From an uncultured Alistipes sp. (lineage in GTDB: Bacteria; Bacteroidota; Bacteroidia; Bacteroidales; Rikenellaceae), in contig CALUIK010000002.1 in assembly GCA_944320685.1 (NCBI GenBank), positions 186,001-250,000 of the forward strand: a stretch of DNA of 64,000 bases, in the 5' to 3' direction. The position numbers were made by a program, and so were the translations under genes. A model generated the notes under the pieces. The model saw only the letters and a program-made list of their open reading frames with translations. It ran no database searches and was not told the origin of the DNA. Every line of letters starts with the position of its first letter. The stretch's first letter is position 1. This document shows, piece after piece, positions 34,873 to 44,037 of the stretch.

Positions 34873-36276
34873 TTATCGCCTGAACACGCCGCTTTTCTTT
34901 TCGAGGGAGGCCATGTCGCGCCGCAGGCGGCATATGGTAAGGGCGGCACAGCATGTGAGGCCGGTAATGAGCCCGAGGATCAGACCTTTGGCCTCGAACC
35001 CGCACTGGAAGGCGAAGAAATATCCTGCAGGGATGTTTATCAATACGTACGAGACGAATACGATGGGCATTATGACGCGCACGTCCTGTAGCCCACGCAT
35101 GGCGCTTATGGACAGCGTCTGTAGGCAGTCGGGAATCTGGAACAGCGATATGTATATCAGCAGTGTGCCCGTGAGGCGTATCACCTGTTCGTTCGAGGAG
35201 AAGAATGCTGGTATGGTGTATCGGAACGCCACAAAGCATATGGCGGCCGTGATGCACCATACGAGCCCCAAATGGTAGGCCGAATATACCGTAAGGCGCA
35301 GGCGGTGGAAGTCGCCGCGCCCGAAGATGTGCGAGCAGAGGATTGTGTTGGCCGAGCCGATGGCGACTACAATCATGAACGTTGTCTGCATCATGTTAGT
35401 GCATATCTGGTAGGCGCTTATGGCATAGGCCCCGAACGATAGCACGAGTATGTTGGTTACAACGAAAGCGCTGGCCTCCATGAACATGTGGAACCCTATG
35501 GGAATACCCACCTTAAGTATCTCCCACATTGTGCGCAGGCGTATGGCCGTGCGGTCGAAGGCTTGTATGAAATGTCTGAAGCGCGGGCTGAAGAGTACGT
35601 ATCCTCCGATCATGAGGCACATGCAGCAGCGCGCCACGAAGGTGGCTATACCTGCGCCGACGGCACCCATTGGTTCCATGCCGAACTTGCCGAAGATGAG
35701 CACCCAGTTCAGGAAGATGTTTATCAGGTTGCAGGTGATGATGACCGCCATGGCGATGCGCGTATTGCCGATACCCTCGAGGAACTGTTTGAACGTGCAG
35801 AATATGATTATGGGGATCATGCCCCATATCAGCGTGTCGTAATAGGGCAGTGCCGCTTCTATGACCTCGCTCACCGAGGCGTCGCCGCCCGAACCGATCA
35901 TTACGGTACCCATCCACCGCATAAGCGGGCGCACGGCAATCAGTATGCCCGAGGTGATGATACCCGTAAGTGCGAATAGTACGATTCCGTTCAGCAGCAG
36001 GTGTGAGGCGCGGCGCTCGTCGCCGCGTGCGAAATGCTCCCCCACGAGAGGAGTCAGGCCGAAGGCCAGCCCCATGGCGGTTATGAAGATTATGTAGAAG
36101 ACGCTCGTGCCGAACGATACGGCTGCCAGAGGTGTGGGGTCGTCGCCGCCGTACCAGCCCACCATTGCCGTATCGGCCAGCTGTACGGTGATCTGCCCCA
36201 CCTGCGATAGTATGACGGGCAGGGCGAGACGCAGGTTGTCCTTGTAATACGGGATATATCTTTTCAACGAAATCAT
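34873..36276 (-). CDS. MATE family efflux transporter
   Basis: The 467-residue protein has about 12 hydrophobic helices in two similar halves. The N-terminal LALPVILSQVGQITVQLADTAMVGWYG is the characteristic first MATE helix with its loop, and GLTPLVGEHFARGD is the conserved loop after helix 2. MATE pumps export cationic drugs or metabolites in exchange for Na+ or H+. A -7 promoter element ends only nine bases from the ATG, so the mRNA leader would be very short. Confidence 0.93.
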   Translation of the reverse strand: MISLKRYIPYYKDNLRLALPVILSQVGQITVQLADTAMVGWYGGDDPTPLAAVSFGTSVFYIIFITAMGLAFGLTPLVGEHFARGDERRASHLLLNGIVLFALTGIITSGILIAVRPLMRWMGTVMIGSGGDASVSEVIEAALPYYDTLIWGMIPIIIFCTFKQFLEGIGNTRIAMAVIITCNLINIFLNWVLIFGKFGMEPMGAVGAGIATFVARCCMCLMIGGYVLFSPRFRHFIQAFDRTAIRLRTMWEILKVGIPIGFHMFMEASAFVVTNILVLSFGAYAISAYQICTNMMQTTFMIVVAIGSANTILCSHIFGRGDFHRLRLTVYSAYHLGLVWCITAAICFVAFRYTIPAFFSSNEQVIRLTGTLLIYISLFQIPDCLQTLSISAMRGLQDVRVIMPIVFVSYVLINIPAGYFFAFQCGFEAKGLILGLITGLTCCAALTICRLRRDMASLEKKSGVFRR

Positions 36277-36284
36277 AGCGGCCG

Positions 36285-36292
36285 CAAATGTA
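36285..36292 (-). promoter_or_regulatory. -7 promoter element for the MATE gene
   Basis: Minus-strand TACATTTG (36292-36285) matches TAnnTTTG. Its end is nine bases from the start codon, implying a leader of a few bases or none. Confidence 0.5.
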
Positions 36293-36414
36293 GTAAAAAA
36301 AACGGCGGATTAGGGCCTTCGCAGCAGGGATACGGCGATTGCCGGGCACATAAAATATTTTTGGAACCCGCCGTTCTGCAAGTTCCTGTATTTGCGTATT
36401 GCGGCTCCTTTACG

Positions 36415-37746
36415 TCAGAACGCCTCGTTGATGTTGAATATGAAACCGCTGGAGTTCTTGCCGAAGCCGTAGTCTATACGTATGTTTACGCGGTGCTTGA
36501 ATTCCCAGCGGAGCCCTACGCCGTATGTCGGGAGTATGTTTTTCCAGTTGAATTCCCCGAAACTCGGGAATACGGTGCCGCAGCCGCCCCATACGGTGCA
36601 ACCTATGCGCTTGTATATGCGCTGGCGCAGTTCGGCCTGACATGACAGTATGTTGTTGTCGATATAGCGTCCTGCGTAGTATCCGCGCATGCGGGTACTG
36701 CCGCCGAGCTGTTCGCGCAGGATCCACGGGGTGTTCTTGCCGTTGAAGCGGCCGTATATGTCGGTTGCTAAAATGCCGCTTTCCCACAATCTGTGGTAGG
36801 TGTCGAATATGAGCGTAGTGCGCATGCGGGTCTTGTCGTAGGTGCCGAGAAACCTCGGATATGCGGTCACTTCAGCCATGGCGTATATTCCCTTCTGGGG
36901 ATTGGGGATGAAGTCGCGGCTGTCGTACTGGAGCGACAGGCCTATGCCTGTGAACGTGTACGACATGGCCTGTCCCTGCAGATAGGCCGGATCGTCGATC
37001 TTTTTTATGTTGACATACGATATTTCGCTTCTTACGCCGAGCAGCAGGCGGTCGACGATACGGTAGAGATACTGTATGTCCACCATTACCCTGCGGCGCG
37101 TGTAGTCGATGGGCGGATTCTCGGCGCACGAAGCATAGTCTATGCCCCAGAATCGGAGAGGCTGGTTGGCGAAAGCCACCTCGTATGAGAGGCGCGAACG
37201 GTTGCCTTTGAAGTAGTTGTTGCCGCCGACTGCGATTACGTAAAGGCCCGATACAGAGACGTTGCCCATTATGGTTACGTCCGAAGGTTTCATGATCGAA
37301 TCTGTGCGGTCGAGGCGGTAGAGACCCGATGCCAGACCGCCTATGCCGAAACTCGCTTCACGCGTGTATGATGGCGAAAGGACGAAACTGATGTCCAACT
37401 TCTTGTCGAAAGTATGGTCTTCGTTGCCTTTGAATAGTCTGTGCCAATAGCTCGTACGTTTCTTCTGCTGTTTGCCGCTGCCTGTGGTATCGGCGGACTC
37501 AGCCGTGACCGCTGGCGCAGATGCCGCTGCCGGTGCGATCGTATCGGCAGCATGGGATGCCGCCATGGTGTCCGCATTAATCTCCGTGGATTTTGCAGCC
37601 GGTAACGATAACGATGATGCGCGGCTTGCAGCCGAGAGGGTGCGGACCGTGTATTCCGGATTCCCGGCCCCCTTGTCGAGCGATGCGCGCGCGTAAGCTG
37701 GCACTGTCGAAAGAAGCAATATTGCAATGATAAAGATGTTTCTCAT
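36415..37746 (-). CDS. Omp85/BamA-like outer-membrane barrel protein without POTRA domains
   Basis: The 443-residue product has a signal peptide (cleavage near AYA-RA), an Ala/Ser/Thr-rich linker of about 75 residues, then a beta-barrel (about 105-443). GGSTRMRGYYAGRY is the Omp85 barrel-lumen motif (R-G-Y/F), and the protein ends in the pattern DYGFGKNSSGFIFNINEAF. There is no room for POTRA repeats, so it is a patatin-barrel- or surface-antigen-like member rather than BamA. The gene at 51897-53144 encodes a paralogue with the same motif order and a near-identical C-terminus. It has its own promoter (37777-37806). Confidence 0.82.
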   Translation of the reverse strand: MRNIFIIAILLLSTVPAYARASLDKGAGNPEYTVRTLSAASRASSLSLPAAKSTEINADTMAASHAADTIAPAAASAPAVTAESADTTGSGKQQKKRTSYWHRLFKGNEDHTFDKKLDISFVLSPSYTREASFGIGGLASGLYRLDRTDSIMKPSDVTIMGNVSVSGLYVIAVGGNNYFKGNRSRLSYEVAFANQPLRFWGIDYASCAENPPIDYTRRRVMVDIQYLYRIVDRLLLGVRSEISYVNIKKIDDPAYLQGQAMSYTFTGIGLSLQYDSRDFIPNPQKGIYAMAEVTAYPRFLGTYDKTRMRTTLIFDTYHRLWESGILATDIYGRFNGKNTPWILREQLGGSTRMRGYYAGRYIDNNILSCQAELRQRIYKRIGCTVWGGCGTVFPSFGEFNWKNILPTYGVGLRWEFKHRVNIRIDYGFGKNSSGFIFNINEAF

Positions 37747-37776
37747 GCCAATTGTTTCCGTGCGTTAAAAACTGCG

Positions 37777-37806
37777 CAAATATATGACAAAATTGCGATG
37801 TGGCAA
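37777..37806 (-). promoter_or_regulatory. Bacteroidetes-type promoter of the Omp85-like gene
   Basis: Minus-strand TATATTTG (37784-37777) with TTG (37806-37804) 19 bases upstream: a full -33/-7 pair. Confidence 0.7.
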
Positions 37807-37887
37807 AAATCGTGACTATTGTCTCGACGTATCAGATATTTTTGCTTCCATAAAGATGAAAAGTCCGATGCCGTGTATCCCGCAGGA

Positions 37888-37919
37888 TTTGTAATTTTTA
37901 GTCTTATGCGGTATATTTG
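37888..37919 (+). promoter_or_regulatory. Bacteroidetes-type promoter of the GH127 gene
   Basis: TTTG at 37888-37891 and TATATTTG at 37912-37919, 20 bases apart, matching the -33/-7 consensus; 56 bases before the ATG. Confidence 0.72.
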
Positions 37920-37975
37920 TGAGTGCCGGACGCTCAATGCGGCCGATTGTGTGAATAAACAAACATACCTTAACG

Positions 37976-40480
37976 ATGATTGGATTTGTACGATATGCAG
38001 GTGCTGCCGTTATGGCTGTTGCCACGGGTGCGGCATTGTGCCGATGCGGCGGAGACGCTGCGGCTTGCGTGGATGTCGAGGCCTTGCAGCCAGTCCCTTT
38101 TCAACAGGTGACGCTCGAAGATGATTTCTGGCTGCCGCGCCTCAAGACCCAGAAACATACGCTTGTGCCGTTCGCTCTGGGCAAGACGGAGCCTGCGGTG
38201 GAGAACCTAAAGCGTACGGGAGCATATCTGCGCGGTGAGAAAACCGAACCGTTGCTGCCCCTGCCGCGATATGTGGCGTCGGATCTCTTCAAAGTCATGG
38301 AGGGCGCTGCATACCTTCTCACCATAGAACCCGATGCCGAGTTGGAGCGCCGGATGGATGAGATAATAGATATAATAGTGGCGGCGCAGGCACCCGACGG
38401 TTATCTGTATGAGCCTCATATAATGGGTACGGCCATGGTGAACGGTTTCGACGGCGGTACGGGCGACAAGCCCTACTCGTGGGTGGTGCACAGCCACGAA
38501 CTCTACAACATGGGGCACATGTATGAGGCGGCCGTGGCGTATTATCAGGCTACGGGCAAGCGCAAATGGCTCGATGCCGCGGAGAAAAGCGCCCGTCACA
38601 TAAACCATGTATTCTTCGAGGGCGACCCCGCCTATAACGGCGGCAAACCCGTGAACCAAGCGCCCGGACATCAGGAGATAGAGCTGGCACTTGTCAAACT
38701 GTTCCGTGTTACGGGCGACTCGCTCTACCTCGGTATGGCGCGGCGCTTCCTCGATATACGCGGCGTTACGTACCGTCCCGACGGCGATGGGGTGATGGCT
38801 CCCGACTATGCGCAGCAGCATATGCCGGTCCGTGAGCAGCGCACGGCCGTGGGCCATGCCGTACGTGCCACCTATATGTATTCGGCGATGGCCGATGTCG
38901 GGGCCCTTACCGGCGACACGACGCTCCGACCGGCGCTGGATGCGATATGGCACGACATCGTCGACCGCAAGATGCATATTACCGGAGGGTTGGGCGCCGT
39001 GCCCGGGATCGAGGGTTTCGGCCCGGACTATGTGCTGCCGAACAAGAATACATACGACGAGACGTGCGCCGGTGTGGGCAATGTGTTCTTTAATTACCGT
39101 CTGTTCCAGCTGGAGCGCGATGCTCGTTATGTCGATGTCGCGGAGGTGGCTTTATATAACAATGTGCTGGCGGGGGTGAACCTTGCGGGCGACCGTTTCT
39201 TTTACGTCAATCCGCTTGAGGCCGACGGCCGCAAGGCGTTCAATCAGGGCCACCGCGGCCGTTCGCCGTGGTTCGGCACGGCATGCTGCCCGTCGAATCT
39301 GGCGCGGCTGATCCCGCAGGTGCCCGGGATGGTATATTCGCAGACCGACGACGAGGTATTCTGCGCCCTCTATGCCGGTTGTTCGACGACGCTGCATTTG
39401 GAGTGCGGCGATGTGGGCCTGACGCAGCGTACCGACTATCCCTTTTCGGGAGATGTGGAGATCGAGGTTGATCCTGCGTCCGACGGCGCAGAATTTACGC
39501 TTTGGCTGCGTGTGCCGACATGGTGTACGGGCGAAGGGTTCGTGCCGGGCGATCTTTACCGTTATGACGACGGCATTGCATGCAAGGCTGAAGTGAAAGT
39601 CAATGGCCGCCGTATACGTGAGCGTGCCGTCCGCGGTTTCATCCCCGTACGCCGCGAGTGGCGCACGGGCGACAGGGTGTCGCTGTCGCTCCCGATGCCC
39701 GTGCGCAGCAGTGCGGCAGACGAACGTGTCGAGGACGATGCCGACCGTCGTTGCATCACGCGCGGCCCGCTGGTATATTGCGCCGAGACGGCGGACAATG
39801 AGTTTCCCGTAAACGAATATTTTATCGGCGGCGGGAGTGTTGACGCCGATTCGGTATATCTCGCTCCTGACGGCGTGCTGAAGGGCATAGCCGTGGCGCG
39901 TGTCGCGGCCGAGGCGGTGGACGGCGATGGCACGAGATCTGCGGAACTTACGCTGATCCCGTATTACGCATGGGACAACCGCGGTGATGATGCCATGAAT
40001 GTGTGGTTCGCGCGCTCGGAGGAGACGGCCCGCGCGTCGGCGTTCCGTTTCGCCCGCAACATATCGGGTGTTGCCGCCTCGTTCACATATGCTAATGATG
40101 ATGTCTATGCCATAGCGGATGGACAACTGCCCGACAATTCGTATGACACGACGATTCCCCGTTGGACGAGCTGGCCCGAGACTGGCCGCGAGCAGCAGGT
40201 CGAGGTGAAGCTGGCCAAACCGATGGAGGTGGAGAGCGTGGCCGTATATTGGTATGATGACAACGGGGGCGTGCAGGTGCCGGTATCGTGGTCGATGGAG
40301 TACCGCTCGCAGGGTGAATGGCACGAGTACCGTCCATATACGACTGACCGTTTCGGGGTGGAGCGCGACCAGTTCAATATGGTGCATCCCGACGGGACGG
40401 TCTCGGCCGATGCCCTGCGCTTTAGGATCGTGCCGCGAAATGATGCCGCCGTGGGCATATTGGAGTTGGAGGTGAACTGA
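37976..40480 (+). CDS. GH127-type beta-L-arabinofuranosidase (DUF1680)
   Basis: The 834-residue product has an N-terminal signal (possibly lipidated at one of the Cys in ALCRCGG). A GH127 (alpha/alpha)6 domain covers about 35-500. The zinc/nucleophile site seen in the Bifidobacterium enzyme is present: a Glu and Cys in YDETCAGVGN, and a CysCys pair in FGTACCPSNLARL, one of which is the nucleophile. Beta-sandwich domains follow, ending in a discoidin-like region (about 690-834; QVEVKLAKPMEVESVAVYWYDD). It removes terminal L-arabinofuranose or a related sugar from plant glycans. It is a single gene, not in a sus-type locus. Confidence 0.9.
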   Translation: MIGFVRYAGAAVMAVATGAALCRCGGDAAACVDVEALQPVPFQQVTLEDDFWLPRLKTQKHTLVPFALGKTEPAVENLKRTGAYLRGEKTEPLLPLPRYVASDLFKVMEGAAYLLTIEPDAELERRMDEIIDIIVAAQAPDGYLYEPHIMGTAMVNGFDGGTGDKPYSWVVHSHELYNMGHMYEAAVAYYQATGKRKWLDAAEKSARHINHVFFEGDPAYNGGKPVNQAPGHQEIELALVKLFRVTGDSLYLGMARRFLDIRGVTYRPDGDGVMAPDYAQQHMPVREQRTAVGHAVRATYMYSAMADVGALTGDTTLRPALDAIWHDIVDRKMHITGGLGAVPGIEGFGPDYVLPNKNTYDETCAGVGNVFFNYRLFQLERDARYVDVAEVALYNNVLAGVNLAGDRFFYVNPLEADGRKAFNQGHRGRSPWFGTACCPSNLARLIPQVPGMVYSQTDDEVFCALYAGCSTTLHLECGDVGLTQRTDYPFSGDVEIEVDPASDGAEFTLWLRVPTWCTGEGFVPGDLYRYDDGIACKAEVKVNGRRIRERAVRGFIPVRREWRTGDRVSLSLPMPVRSSAADERVEDDADRRCITRGPLVYCAETADNEFPVNEYFIGGGSVDADSVYLAPDGVLKGIAVARVAAEAVDGDGTRSAELTLIPYYAWDNRGDDAMNVWFARSEETARASAFRFARNISGVAASFTYANDDVYAIADGQLPDNSYDTTIPRWTSWPETGREQQVEVKLAKPMEVESVAVYWYDDNGGVQVPVSWSMEYRSQGEWHEYRPYTTDRFGVERDQFNMVHPDGTVSADALRFRIVPRNDAAVGILELEVN

Positions 40481-40501
40481 ATGGCGCCGCCGGCAGTAAA
40501 A

Positions 40502-40530
40502 AGGAGGATGACCTGCGGGCCATCCTCTTC
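40502..40530. terminator. Terminator between GH127 and DUF4294 genes
   Basis: Hairpin with GAGGATG (40504-40510) pairing CATCCTC (40521-40527). The minus-strand copy runs into five U (plus-strand A run 40498-40502); it lies between convergent genes. Confidence 0.7.
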
Positions 40531-40563
40531 CGTTTCCGGCACAGGCGGTGCCGCCATGCAGGG

Positions 40564-41145
40564 TCACAGCAGCCCCGCCTCGTAATATACGACGATCTGC
40601 TCGAGTATGCGGTCGTCGCCTTCGGCGTCGTATTCGCTCTTGAGATTGTTGCCGAATACACGGGCTATGCCCTGCCAGAACCCTGCTACGAAGCCGCTGC
40701 GGAAATCCTTTATTATCTGGTATGCGGTGTATTCGGTTTCGCGGTCGATGAGTTTTAGCAAAATGCGCCCTTCATAACGGGTCATGTCGTACAGCACGGG
40801 TGTGTAGGTCTTCTTGAGGCGTTTCTCCACCTCCTTCGTGAACTCTTTCTGCGCTTGGACCGTGGGCAGCGAGCAGAGCTCGGCCTCGAGTGCCGCCATC
40901 TCCTCGCGTGCCTTCTTGGCCAGCGGGTAAACCTTGCGCACTGCGCGTATCATCTTCAGGTAGCGGCGGCGGTCGATACCGCGGTCGAAGACATGTATTG
41001 GCAGCAGCTGGAAGTGTACGATCGAGTCTCCTGTAACCTTGTCGCGGTCCCAGTATACGTCCCAATAGCCTTTGCCGAGGTATTGGGCAGAGGCTTGGCT
41101 CGCGTAGGCGAGCAGCAGGATCGTTATGGCGGCTATGCGGCGCAT
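40564..41145 (-). CDS. DUF4294 family exported protein
   Basis: The 193-residue product has a signal peptide ending ASA-QY and one domain with the DUF4294 pattern: RRRYLKMIRAVRKVYPLAKKAREEM, QKEFTKEVEKRLKKTYTP and LLKLIDRETEYTAYQIIKDFRSG. The family is common in Bacteroidetes and has no known function that I can name. A promoter element lies at 41192-41199, divergent from the thioesterase gene. Confidence 0.82.
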   Translation of the reverse strand: MRRIAAITILLLAYASQASAQYLGKGYWDVYWDRDKVTGDSIVHFQLLPIHVFDRGIDRRRYLKMIRAVRKVYPLAKKAREEMAALEAELCSLPTVQAQKEFTKEVEKRLKKTYTPVLYDMTRYEGRILLKLIDRETEYTAYQIIKDFRSGFVAGFWQGIARVFGNNLKSEYDAEGDDRILEQIVVYYEAGLL

Positions 41146-41191
41146 TGGGCGGCGGTGTTGCTGTTGCTGGTTGCCGGTGTGGCGTATATCG

Positions 41192-41250
41192 CAAAAATAA
41201 CGATTCCTGCGTGAAACAGTGGCCGGATATGGTGAAAAAAACTATTTTTG
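41192..41250. promoter_or_regulatory. Divergent promoters: DUF4294 (minus) and thioesterase (plus)
   Basis: Minus-strand TATTTTTG at 41199-41192 and plus-strand TATTTTTG at 41243-41250 are identical -7 elements facing away from each other. Confidence 0.6.
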
Positions 41251-41278
41251 CGGCGTTAATGTTAAAAGTAACAGAAAT

Positions 41279-41650
41279 ATGTTGGAGAAAGGTTTGAAAA
41301 GCGAGAGCCGTACGGTGGTGTCGCAGGATAATGTGGCTGCAACGATGGGTTCGGGCGACATGCCCGTCTTTGCAACGCCCGCGATGGTGGCTTTGATGGA
41401 GAATGCCGCCATGAATGCCGTGGCTGCAGAGTTGGAGGCGGGAGCCTCGACCGTGGGGGTGGAGATGTCGGTGTCGCATGTCAAGGCGTCGCCCGTCGGG
41501 GAGGAGGTGACGGCATCGGCGGAACTCGTGGAGGTCGACGGCCGCAGGCTCGCCTTCGTGGTGAGGGCTTGGGACGGAAAGGGAACCATAGGAGAGGGAC
41601 GTCACGTGCGTTTCGTCGTCGACCGCGGACGTTTCATGGGCAAGCTCTGA
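41279..41650 (+). CDS. Hot-dog fold thioesterase (FlK-like)
   Basis: The 123-residue product is a single hot-dog domain. FATPAMVALMENAAM and TVGVEMSVSHVKASPVGEEV match the fluoroacetyl-CoA thioesterase-like family, with the Thr, Glu and His of that active site in place. Fluoroacetate is unlikely as the real substrate; family members hydrolyse various short acyl-CoAs. ATG 41279 is preferred over 41219, which would add a 20-residue extension lacking similarity and overlap the promoter. Confidence 0.82.
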   Translation: MLEKGLKSESRTVVSQDNVAATMGSGDMPVFATPAMVALMENAAMNAVAAELEAGASTVGVEMSVSHVKASPVGEEVTASAELVEVDGRRLAFVVRAWDGKGTIGEGRHVRFVVDRGRFMGKL

Positions 41651-41702
41651 TAAAGGGGCCGTGTCGCGCGAGGCGCCGCACGGCCGAATAATAGGGCGGA
41701 AA

Positions 41703-41734
41703 TTTTGACTATTGATTTTTTTGCATTACTTTTG
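41703..41734 (+). promoter_or_regulatory. Promoter of tRNA-Gln
   Basis: TTTTG (41703-41707) and TACTTTTG (41727-41734), 19 bases apart: a near-perfect Bacteroidetes -33/-7 pair, about 22 bases before the tRNA. Confidence 0.75.
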
Positions 41735-41755
41735 TGGCGCTTGCGAGCGCTTGAT

Positions 41756-41829
41756 TGAGCTATGGTGTAATGGTAACACAGCAGATTTTGGTTCTGTTAT
41801 TCTGAGTTCGAATCTCGGTAGCTCAACCA
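41756..41829 (+). tRNA. tRNA-Gln (anticodon TTG)
   Basis: Acceptor TGAGCTA (41756-41762) pairs with TAGCTCA (41819-41825). The D arm, an anticodon stem GCAGA/TCTGT with loop TTTTGGT (anticodon TTG), and a T arm with GTTCGAATC are all present. The discriminator A is followed by an encoded CCA (41827-41829). Confidence 0.96.
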
Positions 41830-41830
41830 G

Positions 41831-41874
41831 AAAAGGGAAAGGACGTAAAAACGGCTTTTCCCTGTTTTTTTATT
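41831..41874 (+). terminator. Terminator after tRNA-Gln
   Basis: A hairpin formed by AGGGAAA and TTTCCCT type arms is followed by seven T, starting two bases after the tRNA CCA. Confidence 0.8.
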
Positions 41875-41887
41875 CGGCGCAATGCGT

Positions 41888-41895
41888 TATCTTTG
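41888..41895 (+). promoter_or_regulatory. -7 promoter element for the 41940 GNAT gene
   Basis: TATCTTTG matches TAnnTTTG, 44 bases before the ATG and after the tRNA terminator. Confidence 0.6.
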
Positions 41896-41939
41896 TATGA
41901 TCTCCGCCGGCAGTGTCCGTCGGGAAATGCGAAATCATT

Positions 41940-42449
41940 ATGGAATACGGAAAGATCGTCGAAGCCGACATCGACAGCGTAATGCGTATGGTGGAGGCGG
42001 CCAAGGAGCGTCTGCGCAGACGCGGTGTCGACCAGTGGCAACGGGGATACCCGTGCCGTGAAAGCATCGAGGCCGATGTGGCGGCGGGTGTGGGCATGGC
42101 CTTGCGCGACGATGGGGGCATTGCGGCTTACGGCGCCGTGATCTTTACCGGTGAACAGGCATACGACCATATACGCGGCGGCGAGTGGCTTACCGGAGGA
42201 CCCTATGCCGTGGTACACAGGCTCTGCGTGGCGGAGAAAAGGCTCAGTTGCGGCTGTGCCACGGAGTTCATGCGCCGTACGGAGGAGTTCGTGCGGCCGC
42301 GTGCGGCGAGCATACGTATAGACACCCATCCCGACAATATCCCCATGCAGGGACTTATACGCAAGGCGGGGTTCGTCTATTGCGGCGACGTTACCATCGA
42401 GAGCCGGCGTCTGGCATTTGAGAAGCCATTGGGCCGGACGGAGCGCTGA
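41940..42449 (+). CDS. GNAT family N-acetyltransferase
   Basis: The 169-residue product has the GNAT layout: N-terminal MEYGKIVEADIDSVMRMVEAA, central VVHRLCVAEKRLSCGCATEFM (acetyl-CoA-binding strand-loop-helix, though the usual glycine-rich R/QxxGxG/A is replaced by RLSCGCA), and C-terminal RIDTHPDNIPMQGLIRKAGF. The HPDNxxMQxLxxKxGF ending matches small-molecule acetyltransferases found in Firmicutes and Bacteroidetes. The frame extends back to 41913, but ATG 41940 is the likely start. Substrate unknown. Confidence 0.83.
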   Translation: MEYGKIVEADIDSVMRMVEAAKERLRRRGVDQWQRGYPCRESIEADVAAGVGMALRDDGGIAAYGAVIFTGEQAYDHIRGGEWLTGGPYAVVHRLCVAEKRLSCGCATEFMRRTEEFVRPRAASIRIDTHPDNIPMQGLIRKAGFVYCGDVTIESRRLAFEKPLGRTER

Positions 42450-42488
42450 ACTGCACGGAAACATAATTATACGAAAAACGATATTGTC

Positions 42489-43871
42489 ATGAAGAAGACC
42501 TTGATTTTCATCTGTTTTGCCTTGAGCGCCACCGGTGCCGCTGCGCAGACGGACAATGGCGGAATAAGCGACGGCATGCTGGCGCGCATTCGCAAGGGAT
42601 ACGCCGCGACTCCCGAACAGAAGGCGGTGAAGAATGCGCTGGCGTCGACCTCGATAGCAACGCTGGCGATAAATTCCGAGAATCTGGCCATGTGCGACAC
42701 CCATTTCTCGAACCGCGTCGCCACGCGCGGCATAACGGATCAGAAATCGTCGGGCCGTTGCTGGCTCTTTACAGGGTTGAACGTCCTGCGTGCGAAGATG
42801 ATCGACAAATACGACCTGCCGTCGTTCGAGTTCTCGCAGAACTACTGCTCGTTCTATGACCTGCTGGAGAAGTCGAATCTCTTTCTGCAGGCAGTGATAG
42901 ACACGCGAGAGGCGCCGATGGACGACCGTAAGGTGACATGGCTCTTCCAGCACCCGATAGGTGACGGCGGGCAGTTCACGGGTGTGTCCAACCTGATAAT
43001 GAAGTACGGCGTGGTGCCCAAGTCGGCCATGCCCGAGACATACCAGAGTAACAATACGGGGCAGATGTCGATGATCCTCTCGCTCAAGCTGCGCGAGTTC
43101 GGGCTCGAGTTGCGCGGTCTGAAACCCTCGCAGGCGGCCGGGCGCAAGGTGGAGATGCTGACGGAGATATACCGTATCCTCGTCGAGTGTCTCGGCGTGC
43201 CGCCCGAGGAGTTCGAATGGACGCGTTGCGACAAGGACGGCAACCCCGTCGAGACACGTCGGTACACGCCCAAGGGCTTTTATGACGAGTATATAGGCGA
43301 GGATCTTGAAAAGAACTACGTGATGGTGATGAATGATCCCTCGCGCGAGTACGGCAAGGTGTACGAGATAGAGTACGACCGCCATGTCTACGACGGTGAA
43401 AACTGGCTCTATGTCAACCTGCCGATAGAACGGGTGAAGGAGATGGCCATAGCCTCGATAAAGGACAACACGGCGATGTACTTCTCGTGCGACGTCGGCA
43501 AGTTCCTCGACCGCACTAAGGGTACGCTTGACGTGGCCAACATGGACTATGCCTCGTTGTTCGGCACCACGTTCGGGATGGACAAGCGCGAACGCATACA
43601 GACATACGCCAGCGGTTCGTCGCATGCCATGACACTTATAGCCGTAGATCTGGATGATGATGGAAAGCCGCGCAAATGGATGGTGGAGAACAGCTGGGGC
43701 GCCTCGTCGGGGTATCAGGGTTGCCTGATAATGACCGACGAGTGGTTTGACGAGTATATGTTCCGCGTGGTAGTCGAGCGCAAGTATGTCCCGCAGGATG
43801 TGTTGGATATGCTCGATCAGGAGCCGGTCATGCTGCCGGCGTGGGACCCGATGTTCGCCCCCGAAGAGTAG
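42489..43871 (+). CDS. pepC: Exported C1B-family aminopeptidase (bleomycin hydrolase/PepC type)
   Basis: The 460-residue product has a signal peptide (MKKTLIFICFALSATGAAAQ), unlike the cytoplasmic lactobacillal PepC, so it should act in the periplasm. The papain-like triad is visible: Cys in QKSSGRCWLFTGLNVLR, His in SGSSHAMTLIAVDL and Asn in MVENSWGASSGYQG. The core family length (about 440) is intact, and the C-terminus that trims access to one residue in the homologue is present but not identical. It probably frees N-terminal residues from imported peptides. Confidence 0.9.
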   Translation: MKKTLIFICFALSATGAAAQTDNGGISDGMLARIRKGYAATPEQKAVKNALASTSIATLAINSENLAMCDTHFSNRVATRGITDQKSSGRCWLFTGLNVLRAKMIDKYDLPSFEFSQNYCSFYDLLEKSNLFLQAVIDTREAPMDDRKVTWLFQHPIGDGGQFTGVSNLIMKYGVVPKSAMPETYQSNNTGQMSMILSLKLREFGLELRGLKPSQAAGRKVEMLTEIYRILVECLGVPPEEFEWTRCDKDGNPVETRRYTPKGFYDEYIGEDLEKNYVMVMNDPSREYGKVYEIEYDRHVYDGENWLYVNLPIERVKEMAIASIKDNTAMYFSCDVGKFLDRTKGTLDVANMDYASLFGTTFGMDKRERIQTYASGSSHAMTLIAVDLDDDGKPRKWMVENSWGASSGYQGCLIMTDEWFDEYMFRVVVERKYVPQDVLDMLDQEPVMLPAWDPMFAPEE

Positions 43872-43983
43872 TCTGCGGCACGGCTGCGGCGTGTGTCGGG
43901 CGGTATCTGTCTGCGATGGCGGATGCCGCCCGACAGTTTTTGGGATTTATCGGCCGGCCCGGATTCAAAATCTGCGTTTCCGA

Positions 43984-44014
43984 TTTGCCTCTGCATTCGG
44001 ATTTAGTATCTTTG
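43984..44014 (+). promoter_or_regulatory. Bacteroidetes-type promoter of glf
   Basis: TTTG (43984-43987) and TATCTTTG (44007-44014) 19 bases apart, 24 bases before the glf ATG. Confidence 0.72.
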
Positions 44015-44037
44015 TGAAGGAATAACAGTACTGCTGT

